A program made the position numbers and the translations under genes. From DYGT01 sp964607795 (GTDB taxonomy: Bacteria > Patescibacteriota > Microgenomatia > UBA8517): a stretch of DNA of 14,308 nucleotides. Of the stretch, positions 1 to 5,693 are shown one piece after another. Position 1 is the stretch's first letter; each line of letters starts with the position of its first letter. The stretch covers positions 1 through 14,308 of the forward strand of contig CAZSLA010000022.1 in the NCBI GenBank assembly GCA_964607795.1, in the 5' to 3' direction. A model generated the notes under the pieces. It was not told the DNA's origin, ran no database searches, and saw only the letters and a program-made list of their open reading frames with translations.

Positions 1-1
1 C

Positions 2-412
2 GCCAAGGGCGTTGGTTTTGTTTTAACCTTGTTTGCAGGCTTTTTATTGTATGATGCCATTTTCTCCCTGCGTACGAGCTGGTTTTATACAAGTCTGATT
101 ATCTTCGCGGTTTCATTTCCGTTGTTTTTGCAAAGCCTTTGGTCCAGTAAGCTTTTGCGCCGATTTGAAAAAGGGCTCATTTTGTGTTCAGCCATTTCCG
201 CCTACAGTATAACTACCATCGCCATGCTTTTATATTTTTGGCCAATAAGCGTTGTCGAGGGAGCAATATTTTTAACGGTTGTAATGTATGTTCTGCTGGG
301 GCTTGGTCAGTCTGAACAAGAGGGGAGGCTTTTTAAACAGACAGTTCGAGAGTACTTGGTCGTGGGTATAATTGTTTTTCTGGCTATGATCGTCATAACC
401 AGTTGGCGCTGA
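2..412 (+). CDS. C-terminal part of a multi-pass membrane protein (5' end outside window)
   Basis: The reading frame is open from the left edge, giving 136 residues before a TGA at 410-412, so the gene begins upstream; the TTG at 29 is probably not the start. The product is very hydrophobic, with about five predicted membrane helices at residues 5-22, 27-48, 60-80, 83-104 and 117-135 of the visible part, separated by short loops such as SSKLLRRFEKG and QSEQEGRLFKQ. I do not recognise the family and see no catalytic motif; it is best called an integral membrane protein of unknown function. No strong terminator follows: there is only a weak AT hairpin (431-445, CTTTA/TAAAG) without a T-run. Confidence 0.6.
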   Translation, partial: AKGVGFVLTLFAGFLLYDAIFSLRTSWFYTSLIIFAVSFPLFLQSLWSSKLLRRFEKGLILCSAISAYSITTIAMLLYFWPISVVEGAIFLTVVMYVLLGLGQSEQEGRLFKQTVREYLVVGIIVFLAMIVITSWR

Positions 413-514
413 CAGAGTATAAATAAGAAACTTTAGTTTTTAAAGCGCCACATCCAGGTGGAGAAGGGGGAAGAGGGTAATAATAACCTATAATAATTAG
501 AAAGTAATGGGAAG

Positions 515-567
515 TTTTCACAAATGAAAATAACTTTTCACAAATATTATAAGATATTTTCACAAAA
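515..567 (+). repeat. Three phased TTTTCACAAA direct repeats (DnaA-box-like or operator-like)
   Basis: TTTTCACAAAT occurs at 515-525 and 535-545, and TTTTCACAAAA at 557-567. The spacings are 20 and 22 bases, roughly two helical turns, so all three face the same side of the DNA. Each contains TTTTCACA, which fits positions 2-9 of the relaxed DnaA-box consensus TTWTNCACA. The first copy also forms a perfect inverted repeat (TTTTCA, loop CAAA, TGAAAA; 515-530). This could be an iteron-like protein binding array, a DnaA-box cluster or an operator; the sequence does not decide. Confidence 0.4.
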
Positions 568-729
568 AATGATATAGTTTGATGCATACTTTATGTACAC
601 AACAAAAGAGAAGATAAATATTTACTGGTATCTATTTATATTATAAAGCCAATTACTCAGGCCTAAACTTGTTTATCCTTCCTCTCCAAAGTGGGCCGTC
701 TTTCTTAGTTCTGAGGTGGTTTAAATAGT

Positions 730-757
730 ATGTCGCACAATATAACTTTTGCGACGC
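730..757. other. Candidate Xer/dif-like or att core recombination site
   Basis: The 28 bases fit the architecture of a tyrosine-recombinase core site: left arm ATGTCGCACAA (730-740), a 6-base AT-rich spacer TATAAC (741-746) and right arm TTTTGCGACGC (747-757). The reverse complement of the right arm is GCGTCGCAAAA, so the arms share GTCGCA and AA in inverted orientation. The left arm resembles the left arm of E. coli dif (GGTGCGCATAA) at CGCA and the final AA. It lies about 525 bases upstream of a tyrosine recombinase gene, and a further copy of the arm is found at 1233-1243. Role inferred from architecture and location. Confidence 0.45.
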
Positions 758-1232
758 AACATAATCAAACAGAGTGGAGAGGGGCCGATTTATGGTTTGT
801 ATTTCTGCGGCTGTTTAGGTATTTGAATGGCTTTGCTGTTATTAAATGTTTTATAAACCCCTCGTTTAACAGATGACTCCTAAAAATATTTTTCCAAATT
901 ATTCCCAAACAAATTAATAATTTCTGTCTAATAGGGATTGTTTTAAAATTTGGCCGAAAATACAAGATATTCTTTAATAGCCACTTGCCCATCTTTCTTC
1001 TGAGAAGGCCCTTAAAATCGATTTGGTGAAGCCGTATTTTCATGGTTTTTCTAGAAATTTTATTTTTTTAAAAAATATTCTGTTCTTCATCTCGATATCT
1101 TTAAATTCCTGCTTAATTTTTTGTTTCTCTACAAATTTTTTATAATCTTTTAAATTCCTTTTTTAATTAATTATAAATATAAATTTGTTTAAATATTTTT
1201 ATGGCTATGAAATTTGATTATAAAAATCGTGC

Positions 1233-1246
1233 GCGTCGCACAATAT
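1233..1246 (+). repeat. Second copy of the recombinase-arm motif, next to the recombinase promoter
   Basis: GCGTCGCACAA at 1233-1243 matches the left arm of the dif-like site (730-740) and the reverse complement of its right arm. The exact shared string GTCGCACAATAT is at 732-743 and 1235-1246, a GC-containing 12-mer in very AT-rich surroundings. No matching inverted arm follows here, so this is a single arm rather than a full site. It touches the -35 box of the recombinase promoter, so a bound protein could influence transcription. Confidence 0.5.
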
Positions 1247-1273
1247 TGACGGATTGAGCTTGGGTGGTATAAT
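1246..1273 (+). promoter_or_regulatory. Sigma70-type promoter of the recombinase gene (leaderless)
   Basis: TTGACG (1246-1251), a 16-base spacer and a perfect TATAAT (1268-1273). Transcription would begin around 1280, two or three bases before the ATG at 1283. There is no room for a Shine-Dalgarno, so the mRNA should be leaderless or nearly so. Confidence 0.7.
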
Positions 1274-1282
1274 ATTTGTTAG

Positions 1283-2236
1283 ATGCCCACTTCCCTGCCT
1301 AGTGAAGCCTCCGAGCTTAAATGCAAAGTCAAAGAATTTTTGGAATATATGGAGGTGGAAAAGGGCTCCTCTCCCCTCACCCTGCGTAATTACCAGCATT
1401 ATTTTGCCCGTTTTTTGACTTGGATGAAAAAAGAAAACATTCGGCAGAACCTGGAAGATATCAACCCGGATATTGTGCGGGAATATCGGCTTTTTCTATC
1501 GCGCCTGCCGGATGGCAAAGGCGGGACGCTTGCGCGAAGAACCCAGGGCTACCACGTAATTGCAATCCGGTCTTTTTTAAAGTGGTGTATCAAAAATGAC
1601 GAAAAGGTCATGGCTCCGGAAAAAATAGATTTACCAAAATACAACGAGCGGCAGGTAAAATTTTTAAACGGCGAACAGATGGACAGGCTATTAAACGCCC
1701 CAAACATGAGCAAAATCACGGGCATCCGCGATAAAGCCATTTTGGAAGTTTTATTTTCTACGGGTCTTCGCGTGTCTGAGCTTTGTAAGCTTGACCGCGA
1801 CAAGATGGACCTTAAGCGGCGTGAATTCGGGATTATCGGCAAAGGTGGGCGGGCTAGGGTGGTATTTTTATCCGCCCGCGCTACCGGCTGGGTCGAGAAG
1901 TATCTGGCTGCGCGCGATGATCACTTTACGCCGCTTTTTATCCGCCATAGCGGCAAAATGAATATTGGCGACCCTGATGAAAAAATGCGTCTGACGCCGC
2001 GCTCGGTGCAGCGCATGGTCAAAAAATATGCCAGAAAAGTGCAAATTACCGTGGATGTTACACCTCATGTGTTGAGGCATAGTTTCGCTACCGATCTTTT
2101 GGTCGCCGGAGCAGACATCCGAAGCGTCCAGGAGATGCTTGGGCACAAAAACATCGCGACCACCCAGATTTATACCCATGTGACCAACAAGCAGCTCAGA
2201 GAAATCCACGAGGCCTTTCATGGCAAAGGGAATTGA
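1283..2236 (+). CDS. Tyrosine recombinase (XerC/XerD or phage-integrase family)
   Basis: A complete 317-residue tyrosine recombinase, the usual size for Xer proteins (about 300). The N-terminal SAM-like core-binding domain covers about residues 10-110 (FLEYMEVEKGSSPLTLRNY). The catalytic domain is at about 125-312. The full active-site set is visible: R163 in GLRVSEL, K187 in GKGGRAR, H262 and R265 in PHVLRHSF, H288 in LGHKN, and the nucleophile Y297 in IYTHV. It would cut and rejoin DNA through a 3'-phosphotyrosine link, either resolving chromosome dimers at dif or moving an element. The ATG follows a TATAAT by nine bases, with no ribosome site. The adjacent dif-like site and arm repeat suggest a self-linked recombination locus. 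It converges on gyrA with a 12-base gap. Xer versus integrase cannot be settled here; no excisionase or phage gene is present. Confidence 0.93.
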   Translation: MPTSLPSEASELKCKVKEFLEYMEVEKGSSPLTLRNYQHYFARFLTWMKKENIRQNLEDINPDIVREYRLFLSRLPDGKGGTLARRTQGYHVIAIRSFLKWCIKNDEKVMAPEKIDLPKYNERQVKFLNGEQMDRLLNAPNMSKITGIRDKAILEVLFSTGLRVSELCKLDRDKMDLKRREFGIIGKGGRARVVFLSARATGWVEKYLAARDDHFTPLFIRHSGKMNIGDPDEKMRLTPRSVQRMVKKYARKVQITVDVTPHVLRHSFATDLLVAGADIRSVQEMLGHKNIATTQIYTHVTNKQLREIHEAFHGKGN

Positions 2237-2259
2237 GCCACTTTTATTTTAGTGCTCAA
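2233..2259. terminator. Hairpin spanning both stop codons of convergent genes
   Basis: TTGAGCCACT (2233-2242) pairs with AGTGCTCAA (2251-2259), nine base pairs with one bulged C, around the loop TTTATTTT. The hairpin includes the recombinase TGA (2234-2236) and the gyrA TAA (2251-2249). There is no T-run after the stem on either strand, so it is not a textbook intrinsic terminator, but its position suggests a bidirectional barrier or 3'-end stabiliser. Confidence 0.4.
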
Positions 2260-4849
2260 GGCTGGTGACGGCTGCAACCAGGTCGGACTTATTGGCAAAG
2301 CGCATGAGGATCACTCCTTGGGTTGCCCTGCCCATTTGGGGAATATTTTTGGTGGCAAGCTTGATAACTTGGCCTTTGGCGCTTGTAATCACAATCTGCT
2401 CGGTCTTGTGGGTTACCATAGAGGCTGTTGCTAGCTTTCCCGTTTTATCGTTGATCGAGGCTGCCTTGAGGCCTTTGCCGGCGCGTTTTTGTACAGGAAA
2501 CAGGCTGATTTTTGTCCTTTTGCCCAGGCCCTTTTTAGTCAAAGTCAAAATGTCTCGGAAATATTTTTTGCGTTTGTCTTTGGGCTCGTCCTGACTTGCA
2601 GGGAAGACCTCCATGCCGATGACAGAGTCATTTTTGCCCAGGCTGATACCTTTTACGCCGGTCGTTGCCCTGCCCATTGCCCGGACGTTTTTTTCTGAAA
2701 AGCGGATGGCTTTGCCTTCGGCAGTAAAAAGCATGACGTGGTTATCGCCGCTCGTTGGGCTTACCTTGACCAAGCAATCGTCGGCAGCAAGCTTGATGGC
2801 AATAAGGCCATTGCTTCTTAAGTTTTCAAATTCCGAAAAGCTGGTCTTTTTGATGATACCCTTTTGCGTGGCCATGATCAGATGAAGATGATTTGCGGTT
2901 TCCTCGCCCATGGTCACAATACTCATGACAAGCTCATCAGCCTCAAGATTGATGATATTGACCAGAGCCTGGCCTTTTGCCTGACGGCTGGTTTCTGCAA
3001 TTTCCCAGGCTTTTGTGCCATAAACCCGGCCTTGGTTAGTAAAAAACAAAAGCGTGTCGTGGGTGGTGACTGATATCAAGTGCTCAATTTTATCCTCTTC
3101 TTTAGTGGTCATGCCCAGTACCCCCTTGCCTCCCCTTCTTTGGGACTTGTAAGTGTTTCTGGGGACGCGCTTGATATAGCCGGTTTTGGTGACCGTAATC
3201 AAGGCATCTTCTTTGGCAATTAAATCTTTTTCAGAAAATTCGCCGATTTTTTGCTTATAAATGCGGGTGCGCCGTGGGTCGGCATATTTTTCTTTAAGCT
3301 CAGTGATTTCATCGATAATGATTTTAAGGATTTTTTTTGGGTCGCGGAGGATAGCGGTTAATCTATCAATTTGTTCCTTGATTTCGGTATATTCTTTTTC
3401 GATCTTTTCCCGCTCCAGGGCGGCCAGGCGCCGAAGCTGCATATCAAGGATGGCAACTGCCTGGATTTCACTGAGTTTAAAGCGGCTGACCAAGTTGTTT
3501 TTGGCATCTTCCTGGGTGCGGCTTGAGCGAATTGTCTTTATAACTTCATCCAAATGATCCAAGGCAATTTTCAAGCCTTCCAGGATGTGGGCTCGTTTTT
3601 TGGCTGCTGTGAGCTCAAAAATGGTGCGGCGCGTTACCACCTTTTGCCTGTGTTTGACATATTCGACCAAAACCTGCTTGAGATTGACCGTAAGGGGTGT
3701 GTTATCCACCAGGGCCACAAAATTGGCGGGAAAAGTGCTTTGCAACTTGGTGTGTTTAAATAAATTATTGAGTACGCTTTTAGGCCTGGCATCGCGCTTA
3801 AGCTCAATAACCACGCTCATGCCTTTTTTGTCCGACTCGTCCCTGAGGTTTGCAATACCCTCAATTTTTTTATCGCGCACCAGGCCCGCAATATCGGCTA
3901 CAAACCTGGCTTTATTTACTTGATAAGGTAGCTCCGTGATCTCGATTATGGATTTGCCCCTGTCGCCTTCTTTGATCTGTGCAATACCACGTACTAAAAT
4001 CCGTCCGCGGCCGGTGGAGTAAACATCTATCATTGAGGTGGCCTCATAGATAGCCCCGCCGGTGGGAAAGTCCGGACCCGGAATATATTCCAAAAGTTCG
4101 CTGGTTTCGATGTCACTTTCAAAAGTAACGTTTGTGGCCTGAAGTTCCTCCTGGGTTAGCTCACTACCTTTGCCCGAGGCCAAAAGATCAATTTTTTTAA
4201 TAAAAAAGTCCACTTTGATATCCGGCTTTTCTTCCCCGGCCACTGCCCTGCCCTTTTTGATAGTAGCTATAATGGCATCCACAACCTCGCCTAAATTATG
4301 AGGCGGAATTTTGGTGGCCATGCCCACGGCAATGCCTTCTGAGCCCATGAGAAGCATATTGGGCAAAAGCGCGGGCAAATAGGCGGGCTCTTTGAGGGTG
4401 GCATCGAAATTATCCACTGTGTCTACGGTGTCTTTTTCAATGTCTGACAGAATGTGCTGGGATATTTTTGCCAGGCGCGTTTCGGTATAGCGCATAGCGG
4501 CCGGAGGATCTCCATCTACCGAGCCAAAATTCCCCTGCCCGTCGACTAGAGGGTAGCGCATGCTAAACTCCTGGGCCATCCTGACCATGGCATCATAAAC
4601 CGAGGCATCGCCATGCGGGTGGTATTTTCCCAAGACTTCCCCGACGACCTTGGCGCTTTTACTGTAGCTTGTTCCCGCGGTTAGACCCATCTGGTGCATG
4701 GCAAAAAGAATGCGCCTGTGGACCGGCTTTAAGCCATCGCGCACATCCGGAAGTGCGCGGGCGACGATCACGCTCATGGCATAATCAAGATAGGATTTGC
4801 TCAGCTCAGTTGTGATTTCTGCGGGTGTAACTTTTCCGATATCTTTCAT
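2249..4849 (-). CDS. gyrA: DNA gyrase subunit A
   Basis: A complete 866-residue GyrA (E. coli GyrA has 875). With GyrB it forms the A2B2 type II topoisomerase that introduces negative supercoils. The N-terminal breakage-reunion part has the nucleophile Y121 (AMRYTE). The C-terminal beta-pinwheel carries the GyrA box QRRGGKG at about 569-575, which separates it from ParC. At the E. coli Ser83 position this protein has Ala82 (HPHGDASVYD), as in mycobacteria; Asp86 matches E. coli Asp87. Between PPHNL (about 181) and PGPDFP (about 256) there is an insertion of about 45 charged residues relative to E. coli. The protein ends soon after the last blade, without a long acidic tail. gyrB is not in the window. 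A promoter with a short leader lies upstream (4888-4916). Confidence 0.97.
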   Translation of the reverse strand: MKDIGKVTPAEITTELSKSYLDYAMSVIVARALPDVRDGLKPVHRRILFAMHQMGLTAGTSYSKSAKVVGEVLGKYHPHGDASVYDAMVRMAQEFSMRYPLVDGQGNFGSVDGDPPAAMRYTETRLAKISQHILSDIEKDTVDTVDNFDATLKEPAYLPALLPNMLLMGSEGIAVGMATKIPPHNLGEVVDAIIATIKKGRAVAGEEKPDIKVDFFIKKIDLLASGKGSELTQEELQATNVTFESDIETSELLEYIPGPDFPTGGAIYEATSMIDVYSTGRGRILVRGIAQIKEGDRGKSIIEITELPYQVNKARFVADIAGLVRDKKIEGIANLRDESDKKGMSVVIELKRDARPKSVLNNLFKHTKLQSTFPANFVALVDNTPLTVNLKQVLVEYVKHRQKVVTRRTIFELTAAKKRAHILEGLKIALDHLDEVIKTIRSSRTQEDAKNNLVSRFKLSEIQAVAILDMQLRRLAALEREKIEKEYTEIKEQIDRLTAILRDPKKILKIIIDEITELKEKYADPRRTRIYKQKIGEFSEKDLIAKEDALITVTKTGYIKRVPRNTYKSQRRGGKGVLGMTTKEEDKIEHLISVTTHDTLLFFTNQGRVYGTKAWEIAETSRQAKGQALVNIINLEADELVMSIVTMGEETANHLHLIMATQKGIIKKTSFSEFENLRSNGLIAIKLAADDCLVKVSPTSGDNHVMLFTAEGKAIRFSEKNVRAMGRATTGVKGISLGKNDSVIGMEVFPASQDEPKDKRKKYFRDILTLTKKGLGKRTKISLFPVQKRAGKGLKAASINDKTGKLATASMVTHKTEQIVITSAKGQVIKLATKNIPQMGRATQGVILMRFANKSDLVAAVTSLEH

Positions 4850-4859
4850 CTTTTACTGC

Positions 4860-4881
4860 AAAAAAATAGCCCAGGTGGCTA
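4860..4881 (-). terminator. Terminator-like hairpin plus T7 in the gyrA 5' leader
   Basis: On the minus strand TAGCC, loop ACCTG, GGCTA (4881 down to 4867) is followed immediately by seven Ts (4866-4860), ending ten bases before the gyrA ATG. The stem is only five base pairs. The predicted transcript start (about 4881) falls at the first stem base, so it could be a 5'-end stabilising hairpin or a weak attenuator. No Shine-Dalgarno is visible in the leader. Confidence 0.35.
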
Positions 4882-4887
4882 GAATTC

Positions 4888-4916
4888 ATTTTAGCCTGTT
4901 TCGGGGGAAAAATCAA
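4888..4916 (-). promoter_or_regulatory. Sigma70-type promoter of gyrA
   Basis: Read on the minus strand: TTGATT (4916-4911), a 17-base spacer and TAAAAT (4893-4888). The predicted start near 4881 gives a leader of about 32 bases, unlike the leaderless promoters elsewhere in the window. Confidence 0.65.
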
Positions 4917-4981
4917 AGCCAAAGTGAATTATGACATGGCTTGAGTCGTTTTTTTGGTATTAGCTTAGTTGTAGCGATATA

Positions 4982-5010
4982 TTGATTGCTCAGGCTTACC
5001 AAGGTATAAT
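4982..5010 (+). promoter_or_regulatory. Sigma70-type promoter of the transglutaminase-like gene
   Basis: TTGATT (4982-4987), exactly 17 bases, then a perfect TATAAT (5005-5010). The predicted start, about 5017, lies about six bases before the GTG at 5023. The promoter looks intact although the gene behind it is interrupted. Confidence 0.65.
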
Positions 5011-5022
5011 TTTTTTAAAGAT

Positions 5023-5436
5023 GTGGGGTGGATAAACGATAATATCAAAATGAACCGAAAGCGGCCCGATGTCTTTCGGGAGCGCACGGCAGAACTGATT
5101 TTGTCCGACAAATATTCGACCGGTTGTACGGACTATACCTTTTTGTTTATCGCATTAAGCCGCGCAGCGGAAATCCCAACCAAATATGTTGAGCTATTAA
5201 GCCGCCGTTGACTTGAAAGCCATGAGGAAAAAATCCAGGGACATGTGACTGCTGAAGTGCTAACTGGAGGCAGGCGTTTGTTTGTTGACCCAACACAAGG
5301 ATCAATTTCGATTAAGCCAACTTCGGGCATGGTAATTTATGACAAAGGTCTGGATTCTTGGGACATTGGCATTAAAGATCGAAAGGATTTGAAAGAAAAA
5401 TTCATGCACTTTAGGGATGAGTGGAAGAAAAAATAA
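5023..5436 (+). pseudogene. Small transglutaminase-like cysteine protein interrupted by an in-frame TGA
   Basis: One frame runs 137 codons from GTG 5023 to TAA 5434-5436, broken only by TGA at 5209-5211 (codon 63). The first part has the catalytic-Cys motif STGCTDYTFLFIALSRAAEIP (C35). The part after the stop continues the fold with His in GHVTAEV (H74) and Asp in LFVDPTQG (D89), then DSWDIGI. The triad Cys-His-Asp is therefore split by the stop, and the 62-residue product of the first half would lack His and Asp. The site reads Arg-Arg-stop-Leu-Glu-Ser, and a single TGG (Trp) to TGA change would explain it. Other genes here use TGA as a true stop, so recoding is unlikely; a recent nonsense mutation or a sequence error are the best options. 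No signal peptide is seen. It meets the minus-strand operon tail to tail. Confidence 0.75.
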
Positions 5437-5446
5437 AGCTGACGAC

Positions 5447-5680
5447 TTAAAACCTCTTAGTGAAGCGGTACATCTCGACCAGGGCAACGGCCAAAAGCGC
5501 AAGCATAAAAGAGCTGGCAAACGGAATGTATAACACGGCCCCATCCCTGCCAATTAACACATCTCCCCAGATGGTCGGGAATTTTAAGCGCGAGTAAAAA
5601 CTAACCAAAAGAATAAAACTGCCAATATAAAAAGCCAGAAACAAAGGCCCGTACGTTGCAAGCAATTTTTTCTTGTGCAT
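5447..5680 (-). CDS. Small two-helix membrane protein, DUF2905-like
   Basis: 77 residues with two membrane helices at about 8-29 and 47-71, joined by a short loop with the pattern FPTIWGDVLIGRDGAVLYIPF. The order (helix, loop with GD-hydrophobic-x-I and a basic/Gly turn, aromatic-x-P, second helix) resembles the small bacterial DUF2905 family, whose function is unknown; I make that link from memory of the family pattern. It is the last gene of the minus-strand operon, starting 13 bases after the beta-propeller gene stops. No Shine-Dalgarno precedes the ATG, so it may depend on translational coupling. It ends ten bases from the convergent transglutaminase-like reading frame, with no clear terminator between. 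Confidence 0.6.
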   Translation of the reverse strand: MHKKKLLATYGPLFLAFYIGSFILLVSFYSRLKFPTIWGDVLIGRDGAVLYIPFASSFMLALLAVALVEMYRFTKRF

Positions 5681-5693
5681 GGGTTATTCGGGA

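Larger units (their letters stand above)
413..1282. other. AT-rich gene-free region with repeat and recombination-site-like elements
   Basis: About 870 bases without a convincing gene. The segment 1041-1230 is extremely AT-rich; 1141-1200 contains only four G or C. A minus-strand ORF of 92 codons (1043 to 765) is present, but it has no ribosome site, no recognisable promoter, and the Lys/Ile/Asn/Leu-rich composition expected of AT-rich DNA read by chance, so I do not annotate it as a gene. The stretch does hold three TTTTCACAAA repeats (515-567), a dif-like palindromic site (730-757), a 12-base direct repeat (732-743 and 1235-1246) and the recombinase promoter (1246-1273). No tRNA or rRNA is seen. 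Confidence 0.7.

Noticed and set aside
431..445. Hairpin CTTTA/TAAAG after the first gene
   Set aside because: Only five AT-rich base pairs and no T-run after the stem; not a credible terminator.
765..1043. 92-codon minus-strand ORF in the AT-rich gap
   Set aside because: No ribosome site or promoter near its ATG, composition typical of AT-rich DNA read by chance, and no recognisable motif; kept only as part of the element hypothesis.
413..1282. tRNA or other structured RNA gene in the gap
   Set aside because: No T-arm-like sequence, CCA end or long GC-rich stem was found by eye on either strand.
3700..4420. TTATCCAC strings resembling DnaA boxes inside gyrA
   Set aside because: They are isolated, lie within conserved coding sequence and are not clustered.
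5023..5436. UGA recoding (Gly, Trp or Sec) as explanation of the split transglutaminase-like gene
   Set aside because: At least five genes in the window end at TGA and none of the others contains an in-frame TGA; no selenocysteine-type hairpin is evident after the codon.
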